Shown: in pieces, positions 33,091 to 43,890 of the stretch | How the letters are laid out: every line of letters begins with the position of its first letter | Numbering within the stretch: position 1 is the first letter of the stretch | DNA from: Cephalopachus bancanus | Taxonomy: Eukaryota > Chordata > Mammalia > Primates > Tarsiidae | Assembly (NCBI GenBank): GCA_027257055.1 | Contig: JAPVLO010000123.1 | Span: forward strand, 1,798,001-1,862,000 | DNA length: 64,000 nt | Reading direction: 5' to 3' | The notes under the pieces: model-generated | Database searches by the model: none | Seen by the model: only the letters and a program-made list of their open reading frames with translations | What the model was told of the DNA's origin: nothing | Position numbers and translations under genes: made by a program

Positions 33091-33746
33091 TGTGTAGTCC
33101 TGTTCAGGCCTACAATACAGTGAAAAAGTAAAGTTGGAACAGAAATCAGAAAATGAAAATGAGAGATGGAGCTGCTTTTCTCCCATATCTGACAGAAGCA
33201 GGTGGTGATCTTGTATGTCTCCCGCCTCCCCCGTGCCATCTGAATTTATAGAAGATGATGCTCAGAGAGACAACCTGGCTTGCATGAAGACACTCATGTT
33301 GTTCCATTCTGGAATCCTAGTCCCCAGTGGTCATGGTACCCAGTCCTTCAGCCCTGCTCCATGGATTCTCACCTTTCCCAGAGGGAGCCTGTGTGCAACC
33401 TCAGCCTAGTACCCACATCCCTAGATGAGCACACAAGGAGGGAGTTGTGTGCAGAGGACAGACCTCACATGTGACCTTGCTCTCCGTCCCTCCTGTCTCA
33501 CACTTCTTGTCCATGTTCCCCCTGCACCCAGGGTCCAGGTCTCAGCAATCCCAGTTCAATCCTCCAACCCAGTCCCTTATTCCCAAGGCATACAAAGGAA
33601 ATCAGAGTTAGAATCAAGTCAAAAAAACTTATTATAATTCACATAATTTTATAGAAAAATAAATGTAAAAAAGGCTTCAGAATTGTACTACATCTGACAT
33701 CTATACAAGTTGCTCCACTTCCACTTGGGATAAGGGGCTCCTGTCA

Positions 33747-34812
33747 GCAGCTCCAGCAGTTGCACTTGTCCTAGGCCACTTAGCCGAATCCACCCTGGGC
33801 ACTTTTCACCCAGCCCACGGGGCAGCAGGATCACCCCCCTGGGAAGAAAGGGGAGAGCAGGAGGTCAGAGCAGTCTTGACCAGACACCTCCCAGCTCAAC
33901 AAAGGCCTGGCACAGGCCCTGGAAGACCCTCAATTCAGGAGGGCTCGGCTCTGTTCTGACACAATAATTGGTAACTTTGGGGCTTGTGTGCCAATAGCAA
34001 GAGGCTGCCGTTCCACAGCTGAGCTCAGGGCAGGTCTGCAGAGGGAATGGCGGATCAGCAGGCACAAAGAAACGCCAGTTCGCAGAAACAAAGATTCAGA
34101 ACCAGCTCAAGGTCCCACCCAACCTCAGCCCAGTCCCAGGTGCCCAGGGATGGCCCTCACTCAGTGTTCTTGCAGGACGGGCATTTGCACTCTTTGCACT
34201 TGCAGGAGCCAGCACAGGCACAGGTGTCACCTGCAAGGAAGAGAAGGCCAGAGGTGAGCACTCAGGGAGATGAAGACATGCAGCAGTCAGTGAGTCTTCA
34301 GTGCTCTCTCCTTTGTGAGGACCAGCCCCAGAGCTCCTGTCCCCCTCAGGACTAGGAAACCCCATGATTTTGTGCTAGGAAGGACAAACGCCCTCCAGCT
34401 TTACACCATCAGGAGGGCTCCAGGCTCCAGATACAGCACAGGATGAGGGGCCCAGGGAGCAGGACCTCTTGTCCTGAACCAGAAGAGGATATGTCCCCAC
34501 CCTCCCAGGCGTCCTGGCTGCTGAGATCTGGGAAGGGTCCTGGGGCCAGACAGGAGCTCCCCCAAAAAGTGGGTGACATTAAGCAGGAGAGCCTTGAACC
34601 TCAGAACCCTCAACCCTGTCAAGAGGCCAAGGGAGAAGGGAAGTGCTCCCAAGGCTTGGCCAGAAATCCAGCCCTGGACGAAATAAGGGAGCCCCGAACT
34701 CAAAACGCGTCTCCTGAAACCCAGGGACACTCTTCTGTGTCAGAAAAATGGGCATCCCAAGGCACAGAGCCGGGCTTCCCTTACCAGAGGCGCAGGAGCA
34801 GCAGGGTTCCAT
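33747..34812 (-). pseudogene. Metallothionein locus 7 (start exon and promoter intact, later exons broken)
   Basis: Exon 1 (34785-34812) is open and reads MEPCCSCASG with a good donor. Exon 2 (34165-34230) is open ([17 protein letters not shown] then PSCKN), but its donor has changed from GTGAGT to CTGAGT. Exon 3 (33747-33838) has an in-frame TGA at its third full codon position (plus-strand tca at 33831-33833), several lost cysteines and a shifted natural stop. The promoter is well preserved, so a transcript is possible. Its intron 1 near exon 1 is almost identical to that of locus 10. Confidence 0.88.
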
Positions 34813-34902
34813 GTCGATTCAGGCGAGGCTGGTGTCGCAGGCGAGAGGAAAGAGGCAGGGGAGCACGTGGGAGGTTTGTGGAGCCCAGGAGGCGGCCGCT
34901 CC

Positions 34903-34958
34903 CTTTATAGTCAGGGGAGGGACCCGGGCGCAGAGGCCTTGCCTGGCTATTTGCACTC
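34903..34958 (-). promoter_or_regulatory. Promoter of locus 7: TATA box and two MRE cores
   Basis: TATAAAG (34903-34909), MRE core TGCGCCC (34926-34932, minus) and TGCACTC (34952-34958, plus). This is the family's usual order, and the best-preserved promoter attached to a dead coding region here. Confidence 0.7.
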
Positions 34959-35425
34959 GACCCCCGAGGGTCCAGGGCCGTTCTGTGTGCAGCTGGCGGG
35001 CCGGGCGCAGTACTTCTGAGAGCAACTGGCTCTCACCGCGGTGGCGCCATTTGGCTGCGATGGGGGTGGGAGGGTGGGGGGTTGAGGATTAGGGGGTGGA
35101 CTGTGCACGGCGACCCCGAGGTTCGTCACTCCCACCCTGGGCGTTCCAGGAACCCCAGATGCTGCCGTCCCCGCCCCCACACCCCCGCGCCGCTGTCCTC
35201 GGCTGAGCCTTTCTGGGTGCTCTGTGCAACCCCAGCTCAACCCGGGTGGGCAGGAGCGGGGAGCAGAGGAGGGAGTTGTGTGCGCCGGGCAGGGGAGGAT
35301 GTGTCCTTCGGAGTCCCTTAGCCGAGCCGGCCCACCCACTCCAGGACGGCAGTGCTGCAATGTGGGGTGTCCCAGAAGAGAGGTCCCTTGGGTGACATGC
35401 AGACCCTGCTGTAAATAAGAGAGCA

Positions 35426-35560
35426 GCTGGGTGCAGTAGCCCATACCTGTAGTCACAGCTGCTCTGGAGGCTGAGAAGGGAGGATCGCTTGAGCCCAGGA
35501 ATTGAGGTCCAGCTTGGATAATATACTGAGACAACATCGGGAAAGAAAAAAGAAAAATAA
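35426..35560 (+). repeat. Alu-like monomer
   Basis: Same insertion as 24416-24560 and 58308-58440, with an A-rich tail (gaaagaaaaaagaaaaataa). Confidence 0.7.
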
Positions 35561-36299
35561 AAACCAAGACTGACTGTTGCATAACAGTTCTGGGAAGTCC
35601 CTTTTTAATCATATTTGTTCTTTGAACCTCCTAAAATCCTAGAGGGAAATACTATTTATGAATTCATTTTACTCATGGAAGGACTACAACAAGGATGTTC
35701 AAGTATTGGGCTTCTTGTCACAGAGCTAAAAATTTGTCACTGATGTGACTTCAGTCAACCTCTCAAGGGAAAGAAGCCTCCATGATAAACACTCCTGGGA
35801 CCCAAGTATTGTCTTCAACAATTCTCTATTGCTGGACGTCTTTTAAACAAGAGGTTACCAGCTCTGCCATTTCAGTGACAAAAGCAATCCATGAGTGTAA
35901 CATACAGACACATACATATATAATATCCGGGCTATCTTCGATGGACAGAATAAAGCTGATAATCATTTTGGATAGTGATAAAGAATTGCTTTTCATAAAA
36001 ATACATATAAGAAAATATTACTCATCTCCATGTAAAATATTAAGTAAATATGTGGATGGTAGCAGAAATGGCAGTCTTTCCTCTGTATCTGATATGAGGC
36101 ACAGAGTCTCATAGTTTTATAACCCAAGCATTGATGGTAGTTTTGTGGGAAGAGTGACTGGTTGTCTGGGGACCACAGATCCTACGTTCTTGTGGTAGAT
36201 GAGAGGACAGGACACACTAGGCCTGGCTGCTCTGTCTGTGTGTAAGTAAATACCCCTATGCTTTGTAAAATGATGTTTTAAAAGAGGATATCTTATATC

Positions 36300-36480
36300 A
36301 TAGGCCACTCCCCCTAGTCAAGTATCTTTCTAAGTTCCTTCCATGCATTAACTCATTTAATCCCACAAGCCAGTGGCAATTATTATGTTCCTTGTACAGT
36401 TGATGAGACAGAGCCACAAGAGGTTGTGTCGTGCAGCTAAAAGTGACAGAGGTGGGATTTGCACCCACCCATGTTGACTG
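36300..36480 (-). repeat. MIR-type SINE
   Basis: Paralogous to 25605-25800 and 59190-59360, with ttaactcatttaatcccaca and ggtgggatttgcacccac. Confidence 0.7.
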
Positions 36481-37110
36481 CAGCATCATGTCCTTACCCA
36501 CCATCCTGTGCCCCCAGGTCACATGGAAGGTGAGGACACTGAAAATATGACACGGTAGCAGCAGTGGGAAGAGCACTGCTTTGGTCGTCAGACCGTTTTG
36601 CATGTATCTCAGTGACCTTTCTAGGAGTCAGTTGCCATCTCTTAAGCCAAGAACTAAATTGGCCCATTCCAAACGGCCTTTATACCTTTGAACTGGGATA
36701 GGCATGGTTTAGAATCCAGGGATAAGTGATCTTCCAGCTGAGGTCAGGGGGACAGGCCAGATGCAGTATAGGTTGATTCATCCCTTTACTTCTGTGCTCT
36801 GTGACTTTGCGCAGGAGGTTTAACTACACTGGAAGACAACGCAAGCACTTCAGTTATGCATATGTGATGTTCCTTTCATGAGGCTGTGACAATCATTCAT
36901 GAGACTGTGAAGACTAAATGACGTGAAGGGTGGGAAAGTCTTTCACACGTGTTCCGATGCTGAGCAGTGTGTCACTGAAGAGAGCTTTCTACAGGAGGAC
37001 ATCCACACTCTTCTTGGCACTGGCTCAACCTGGCTGCAATCTCATTCTCAACACCATTCCAGAGCAATGCTTCCTATCCTACGAGCCTTCTCCAGGAACT
37101 AGCTGGGACT

Positions 37111-38058
37111 TGTTGGGAGCCGGCCGTGGAGGCCTGCCTGAGTGTTAGGGATCCAGGCGGCTGCGGACCTTGAGACCACCAGGCTGGTTCAGGAGCTGAA
37201 GGCCCATTCCCTCCTCCTTTCCTTGTTGTTTAGCGTTACCCACTGGCAGGGACTTTTATGATCTAAGCATGAAGTTCTGAGAATATGACAGGCATGGCTG
37301 ACTCTAGAGATCCAATGTTCCTGTTTCTCACAGACTGTGGTTTCGGCTTTAAACTTAACACAGTTCAAACTCAGATCACATTTGGGAGCCTTATACATGA
37401 TACAAGCTTCTTTGTAAGATTTAAAAATATATTTGTAGAATTAGTATATACATTTAGAGGGCTGTTTCCAACGTTAGATGGTATAGATTATTATCTAGGG
37501 TTACCAGAAATGGCCCAGCACAAACTTTGGGCTGGGCCACATTCTTTAGGAGCTGGTTTAAGCCATAATTAAGAGTTGTTTATAGTACAGGTAAAATTAG
37601 CACAGATAAGAAAGGTATTAGGATTTTAGTCAGTTATATTGCTTTTGAGGAATATAAACCAAGCATGAGGAACAGTGAGATAACTTTGGGATTGTCCTTC
37701 CTCATGCTTGGGAAAATGCCTGGTGGGTGGGGGATGCGCCTCACCCACCTGGCCTTGTGCTCATGTGAAAGTCTTGTGATTTAACATGTGAAAGTTTGGG
37801 ATGAAAGACTCACGGCTGGTCCCAATAAACGGCTTCTGCTCATTTCACTGAACAGTTGTTCACTTTCTTCCTCTTTCTTCCTCTTTATATCTATGCCTCC
37901 ATCTTGCTTTTTAAAATATCTATCCCTACTACAGAATCGGCTTCTGCACTAGACAAAGTCCAGTCTCTTTCTTCCCTTCTATTTCTCCAGAATACTCGCC
38001 GACACTGCCCCACCTTCCAGGGACCCTCTAAATCTCTTTTGGGGGCTGGCCCCCCATA
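37111..38058 (+). mobile_element. Solo LTR (ERV2/ERVK-like), with empty site elsewhere in the window
   Basis: The 948-base insert begins TGTTGGGAGCCGGCC and ends CCCCCATA. It is flanked by gggact on both sides (37105-37110 and 38059-38064). The paralogous B spacer reads agctgggacttaccatgatt at about 59994-60013, the uninterrupted site. A TATAAA (37653-37658) precedes AATAAA (37824-37829) by ~170 bases, as expected in an LTR. Its start resembles that of the LTR at 21244-22632. No internal viral genes are present. The final TA after CCCCCA departs from the usual TG...CA ending. Confidence 0.85.
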
Positions 38059-38093
38059 GGGACTTACCAAGATTCTCTCACTAAGAAGTTCAT

Positions 38094-38362
38094 ATAGCTG
38101 GGTTGGTGACTATAATTACAGTCATTTGGGAAGCCAAAGTGAAAGGATTGCTTGAGCCCAGGAGTTCAAGAAGCCTGGGCAACATAGTGAGACCTCAACT
38201 TTACTAAAAAAAATGACCTGGGTGTGGTGGTGTATACTTATAGCCCCAGCTAATGGGAGGCTGAGGAGGGAGGATTGCATGAACCTAGAAGGTCAAGGTG
38301 GCTGTGAGCCATGATTGTGCCAATGCACTCCAGTCTGGGCAACAGAGTAAGACCCAGTCGCC
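38094..38362 (+). repeat. Old Alu SINE
   Basis: Diverged Alu paralogous to 26447-26755, and almost identical to 60032-60305. Confidence 0.7.
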
Positions 38363-39365
38363 AAAGACAGAGTCATCATGATGGTGTTTGTTTATTAAGG
38401 CCCAGCCAGGAGCCAGGCCATGGTCTAATTTAATCCATACACAGATGTACTGTTTTATGTGTACAAATGAGGAGATAGAGACCCAGGGAGCTGAGCAACT
38501 TGCCTGGGCCACATAACCAGTAAGTTGGGAAGTGGGTGCTGGACTAATACTGCCCGACACCAGCACCCATGCACATGGCACAGGCAGCCTTCTCACGTCT
38601 CCTCTTCACAGGGAAGCAGCAAGGGGAGGCACTTCTTGGCCTCCCCCCATGGACTTCTAGGCCACGAGGCTCCTCTTCCTCTTCGAAATGTCAAACAACA
38701 TTCCCCCACAAATAGCCAGCAGGACTAAAAGTTGGCATTGATGAGACACCCAGGGCCTCACTTCTCTTTAAATAAAGCACCTCCATACCCCCAGACTGCA
38801 GATGCCACCATCACCCCTGCCCTGCCAGACTTAAAATACTTCACCTGGATCCCACGACTATATACATTTCAAATCTTGCTGGGAAAATACTACATAAGCG
38901 CATTGAAGCATAAAATTCCATGAGAAACTGAAGATGGGCAAGGAAAATCAGAGAATGATAATGAGGGGTGGAGAAGATGCCGTGCCATATTTGATTTGAC
39001 AATGTGGCCATCCTGTGCGTCTGTCCCTTCCCTCATATGATGTGTCACGATGCGATAGCAGTGTACACCAGAGGAAACTCAGGGAGGCAGCCTGGCCTGC
39101 CTAGGGCACTCGGTTGTCAGGGACTCGCATTCCATCCAGAGCCTCAGACTCTCACAGCCAGTTCAATCCCTACCCTGTCTTAAAGGGTCCAAGTCCCATA
39201 TTTCCAAGGCAAAAAGGAAAAGAGTCAGAATAAAATCAATAACTTTTATTATCATTCATGTGTTTCACTTTTTAAAAATGTAGCAAAGGGTCAGGAATGT
39301 ATGAGAACAAAATCCAGGTTTATACATGTTGCTCCACCTCCAACTGGGATCAGGATCTGCTGACA

Positions 39366-40381
39366 TCAGGTGCCGCAGCTGCACTTGTCCGAGGCCTCTT
39401 TGCAGACACAGCCTTAGGCACACTTGTCACAGCCCACGGGGCAGCGGGAGCAGTAGCCTGGGAAGAAAGGGGAGAGAGAGAGATGCCTCCCTGCTCAGTA
39501 GATGCCTGGCACAATCCCCAGAAGACTGACGGTTCCACGGGTCATGGCTCTGTTCTGAGACAATAAGTGGGACCTTGGAGTCTTGTGTCCCAATAGCAAG
39601 AGGCTGCCCTGCCCCAGCTGAGCTCAGGACAGAAAGCCTGGACGGGAATGGCGTGGCCAACAGGGACAGAGGAAGACCAGTTCCCCGAAGCACACACTCA
39701 GCTGGTGCTCAAAGGCCTCTCCCAACCTTATGCCAGCCCTTGATTCCCAAGGGAGGCCCCCACTCACTCTTCTTGCGGGACTTGCATTTGCACTCTTTGC
39801 AATTGCAGGAGGCAGCACAAGCTCAGGAGTCACCTGGACAGATGAGAAGGACAGAGTTGAGCGTTCTGGGAGATGTAGACGGGGTAGCAGTTGATCAGTG
39901 AGTCTACAGTTCCCCCTCCTTTGGGAGGGCCAGCCGCAGAGCTCCTGTCCCACTCAGGGCAGAAAAACCCCATCCCCATTCCCCTTCTGGTGGGAAGGGC
40001 AAGGGCCCTCCTGCTTTACCCCACCAGGAAGACCCCAGGCTGCAGACACAGCCCAGGAAGATGGAGACTGAGCCCAGAACCTCCATCCTGAACCAGAAGA
40101 GGCAATGTCACCAGCCTCCCAGGCGTCCTGCCTGCTCAGCTTGAAAAGGGTACTGGAACCAGACAGGAGACGCCTGAAAAATTGGGTGATATTCAGGAAA
40201 ACAGCCTTGACGGTCAGAAATCTCACACCTATAGAGAGAAGAGACGTGCACCCAGGGCTTGGCCAGAAATCAAGATGAACCTCCTCCAACCAGGGACATA
40301 CTTCTGTGGTTGGGAAATGGGAATCCCAAGGAGCAGACCCTGATGTTCCCTACCAGCTACGCAGGAGCAGCTGGGATCCCT
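39366..40381 (-). pseudogene. Metallothionein locus 8 (start lost, two premature stops)
   Basis: Exon 1 (40354-40381) has AGG instead of ATG. Exon 2 (39768-39833) has TGA in place of the first Cys codon (plus-strand tca at 39823-39825), plus a Cys-to-Arg change (KSRKK). Exon 3 (39366-39457) has TAA in place of the conserved Gln codon after CDKCA. Splice sites are intact. TATAAAG is present at 40473-40479 but no MRE core remains. The 3' UTR keeps AATAAA (plus-strand tttatt near 39246-39251). Confidence 0.9.
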
Positions 40382-40472
40382 GTTGAACCTAACAGAGACA
40401 GCGGTTCCAGGTGAGATGGAAGATGCAGTGGGGCTCGTGGTAAGCTGGTGGAGGCCAGGAGGCAGCGGCTCT

Positions 40473-40479
40473 CTTTATA
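40473..40479 (-). promoter_or_regulatory. TATA box of locus 8
   Basis: TATAAAG on the minus strand. The nearby sites read cggtgca and tgcacct, one base off the MRE core in each case. Confidence 0.6.
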
Positions 40480-41462
40480 GTGGAGACAGGCTGGAGTGGG
40501 GTGGCCCGGTGCAGAAACCCTGCCCTGGTCTTTGCACCTGCTCCACCAAGTGCTAGCCGCCCCTGTTCTGGCAGGGCTGAGCTAAGAGTGAGCCAGCTGC
40601 AGAGTCTCTGAGCCCTGATCTATGAGCACCGCTGTAGGTGCCCCTTTGGCAGCACTGGGGTGGGAGGGGCTGAGCGCCTGGACATGTGCAATGTCCTTAG
40701 TTCCAGGAACCCTTCCCCAGTGTTGATGGCAGCCAACCCCAGCCCCGCTTGCTTGCTTTCACTTTTCCCGAGTCCGTGTGCAGCCCCCTCCTAGTGCTCA
40801 CGTCCTATATAGGCCCGAGTCACGGAGCGCATGATGGAGTCTTGTGCAGATGACAGACTGGGTGGGACCTTTGCCTGGCCAGGCACTGCCTGTCCTTTTC
40901 ACCGCCCTGATCTGTGCCATGTCTCCCGTATACAGCCTCCGGGTGGACGCAGAGTCCTGCCTTCCGCCATCTTCCATGCCTAAAGGGGTACATGGCCATG
41001 TTGGTTGGTGCCTCCTTCGCATAATATTCTCCAGGCTCTCCCACCAGCCAGCTGACACCACTCCAGATCTAGTCCTGAAAATGTGAGAGGCCCCGAGCCA
41101 GAGATGATGCTAGTAATAGACCATGCCTGAAATAAAAAGCAAGGAAAGTGGTTACGTATCTTCCAATATTTCTGGTACACGACAATCTGTGTCAGTCCCC
41201 ATTTAATCACTTTAGTTCTTTGAACTCTCCCAAGAACAACGAAAGGGAAATACTGTTATTAACCCATTTCTCAGACGGTAAAACCAAGGTGTGAGGCATT
41301 TAAGTCACTTGCGCAATGATACAGCAGTAGGAAGTGGTGCCACTGGATATAAAGTTAGTCCGTTTCCCAAGAGAGGGAGGGAAAACATAAAGTTTTCTTT
41401 GGGTCAAGATATGTTTTCAACACCACGGCAGTACTTGAAATTTTTAAAAAATTGTTTACTTT

Positions 41463-41744
41463 TTTTTTTTTGAGCTGGAGTCTCACTCTGTCGCCCAGAC
41501 TGGAGTGCAGTGGCCACTCCCGGCCACCGCAGCCTCAGCCTGCTGGGCTCCGGCAATCCTTCCGCCTCAGCCTTCCAAGTAGCCGGAATTACAGGCATGC
41601 ACCACCACTCCCGGCTGATTTTTTGATTTATTGTAGAGATGAGGTCTTGCTGCCCAGGCGGGTCTCGAACCCGCGGGCTCAGGCAATCCACTCACCTCAG
41701 CCTCCCAAAGGCGCGGGATTACAGGCTGAGCCACCGAGCCCGGC
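41463..41744 (-). repeat. Alu SINE, full-length dimer, young
   Basis: Antisense, flanked by aaaattgtttactttt on both sides. The D spacer near 63400-63420 has the empty site. Confidence 0.9.
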
Positions 41745-41790
41745 AAAATTGTTTACTTTTATTTATTTGTTTGTTTATTACTTATTGTTG

Positions 41791-42078
41791 TTGTTGAGTT
41801 GAAGTCTCACTCCATTGCCCAGATGGAATGCAGTGACACACTCACAGCCACCCCCCACGACCACCTGCTGGGCTCTGGTGATCCATCCGCCTCAGTCTTC
41901 CAAGTAACCGGAACCACAGGCCCACACTATCATGCCTGACTAATTTTTTGATTTATTGTAGAGTCAAGGACTCACCATGTTGTCCAGGCTGGTTTTGAAC
42001 CCACGGGTTCAGGCAATCTACTTGACATGGCCTCCCAAAGTGCTGGGATTACAGACTTGTGCCACCGTGCCCGACCTA
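41791..42078 (-). repeat. Old Alu SINE
   Basis: Antisense Alu (gttgaagtctcactccattg ... ttgtgccaccgtgcccgac). The paralog is at 63442-63735. Confidence 0.75.
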
Positions 42079-42109
42079 TTTATGTATTTATTCTTGTATT
42101 TATTTATTT

Positions 42110-42400
42110 ATTTATTTTTGAGTTGGAGTCTAACTCTGTGGCCAAGGCTGGAGTGCAGCGATGTGTTGACGGCCACTGCAGCCTCGACCTGCTGTGCTCA
42201 GGCGATCCTCCCAGCTCAGTCTTCCAAATAACTGGAACCACCGGCACGTGCCACCACACCCTGCTACTGTGCATTTATTTATTGTAGAAAGGTGGTCTTC
42301 CACGTTGCCCAGACTGATCTCGAATGGGTTTAGACAATCCTCTCATTTCAGCCTGCCAAAGTGCTGGAGTTATAGGTGTGAGCTACCGTGCCCGGTCATG
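42110..42400 (-). repeat. Old Alu SINE
   Basis: Antisense Alu (ttggagtctaactctgtggc ... gagctaccgtgcccggtc). The paralog starts at 63762 and runs off the window. Confidence 0.75.
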
Positions 42401-42955
42401 TAGTCACTTTCAAGTGCAGTGAAGGAAGTAAAGTTGGACTTGGAAATCAGAAAATGAAAATGAGAGATGGCGATGCTTTTTTGCCGAATTTCACATGAGC
42501 ATGTGGCAATCTGGGGTGTTCTCCGCCTCTTCCATGTGATTTGAATTTACACGAATGGATGGTCAGAGAGATAACCTGGCTTGCTAAAGGCACTTGGGTG
42601 GCTCCGTTCTGGGATTCTAGTGCCCAGTGGCCATAGTATTCTCTCCCCAGCCCCGCTCCATCATGCGACACCTATCCCAGGGGAACTTGTGTGCAACCCC
42701 CACCTAGCACTCACCTCCCTAGATCCCAAGATCAGGTGGAGCTGGGGAGCAGAAGGAAGTTGTGTGCAGAGGAAGTTGTGTGCAGAGCTGGATGGCACCT
42801 TTGCTCTCCACCACCCTCCTGCCTGACACATTTCATCCATGTTTCCACCACGGTCCAGTCCATCTGGGGCCCAGGTCTCTCAGTCCCAGTTCAACACCCC
42901 ACCGCAGATCCATCTTTCCAAAGGAAATCAGAGTCAGAATCAAGTCAAAAACATT

Positions 42956-43744
42956 TTTATTGTAATTCACGTATTTGCTTGTGTCCCAAGAGCAAGAGGC
43001 TGTCCTGCCCCAGCTGACCTCAGGACAGGAAGCCTGGAAGGGAATGGTGTGGCCAACAGGGGCAAAGGAAGGCCAGTTCCCAGAAGCACAGACTCGGAAC
43101 CAGCTCAGGGTCCCTCCCAACCTCAACCCCGGGTTCCCAGGGATGGTTCCCACTCACTCTTCTTGCAGGATGTGCATCTGCACCTTTGCACTTCCAGGAA
43201 CCAGCACAGGCATAGGAGCTGCCTGTAAGGAAGAGAGGACCAGAGGTGAGCACTTAGGGAGATGAAGACAGGGCAGGATTTGGTCAACAAAGGCTCTCAG
43301 CTGAGTGCCAAGACAGACCTCGGTGCACAGTGAGGTCTACTCCTACATCCCGCTTCAGGCTAGGATGGGTTCGTGTCCTGAATCCTGGAAAGGCCACGTC
43401 CCCTGTCTCCCATGCAGCCCAGACAACTCAAATGCTGAACAGAGCATTGGAACTGCACCTAGCAGTCCCGGGCCACCTAGGTGACATGGAGCAGGACAAC
43501 CATATGCCTGAGGCCTCTGGCCTATGATATGGTAGACAAGGGGAGAAAGGAAAATTCCTAGAGTGATGGAGGTACTTGGCAACAGGAAAGCACTAAAACC
43601 ATGCACTAAAAGCTTCACTTCCGCCAGAACTCAAAACGACACCTCCACTCCTAAGGACATCTGTCCAGTGACTGGAAGATGAAAATCCCAAGACCCAGAA
43701 ACCAGGAGTCCCTTACCAGCAGCGCAGGAGTAATTAGGGTCCAT
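42956..43744 (-). pseudogene. Metallothionein locus 9 (exon 3 deleted)
   Basis: Exon 1 (43717-43744) is open and reads MDPNYSCAAG. Exon 2 (43158-43222) is 65 bases, one short, so it is frameshifted, and it has Cys-to-Tyr and Cys-to-Trp changes. Exon 3 is absent: the distal 3' UTR with AATAAA (plus-strand tttatt, 42956-42961) runs at about 42975 straight into mid-intron 2 sequence (gcttgtgtcccaagagcaag). The promoter remains good. Confidence 0.88.
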
Positions 43745-43834
43745 GTCAAGCCCTAGAGAAGCTGGAGATCCAGGTGAGAAGGAAGAGATAGAAGGCAGGT
43801 AGGAGATTGGTGGAGCCCATGAGGTGGCTGTTTC

Positions 43835-43890
43835 CTTTATAGTTAGTGGAGGAAACCGGGTGCAGAGGACCCACTCAGGCCTATGCACCC
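43835..43890 (-). promoter_or_regulatory. Promoter of locus 9: TATA box and two MRE cores
   Basis: TATAAAG (43835-43841), TGCACCC on the minus strand (43858-43864) and TGCACCC on the plus strand (43884-43890). The layout matches loci 5, 7 and 10. Confidence 0.65.

Larger units (their letters stand above)
29430..33640. other. Class C intergenic spacer between loci 6 and 7
   Basis: No gene is supported. The MT 5' flank (to about 29960) is followed by a pyrimidine-rich microsatellite (30080-30140), an old Alu (30150-30400), MIR-like blocks (30740-30890, 31165-31240 and 31850-31970), an ectopic MT-flank insert (31560-31805) and an old Alu (32795-33090). It is collinear with 44612-48915 and partly with 50200-52830. 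The region before locus 7 exon 3 has only a degraded poly(A) hexamer (AATAAG near 33629-33634). Confidence 0.7.
34960..39240. other. Class B intergenic spacer between loci 7 and 8
   Basis: No gene is supported. A CpG-rich 5' flank (about 35000-35330) is followed by an Alu monomer, MIR-like blocks, a solo LTR (37111-38058) and an old Alu (38094-38362). It is collinear with 23743-28130 and 57700-61160. About 36660-38740 (without the LTR) is nearly identical to 59545-60700. An open frame at 34947-35612 on the minus strand overlaps this CpG-rich flank and the Alu monomer and is not a gene. Confidence 0.7.
40480..42940. other. Class D intergenic spacer between loci 8 and 9
   Basis: No gene is supported. 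The MT 5' flank (to about 41100) is followed by a young Alu (41463-41744), two older Alus (41791-42078 and 42110-42400), a (TTTA)n run (42083-42116) and the distal part of the next gene's 3' region. It is collinear with 62435-64000. A 16-base direct duplication (ggaagttgtgtgcaga) lies at 42755-42786. Confidence 0.7.

Noticed and set aside
34947..35612. 221-codon minus-strand open frame
   Set aside because: It covers a CpG-rich MT flank and an Alu monomer. G+C-rich sequence has few stops, and paralogs do not keep the frame.
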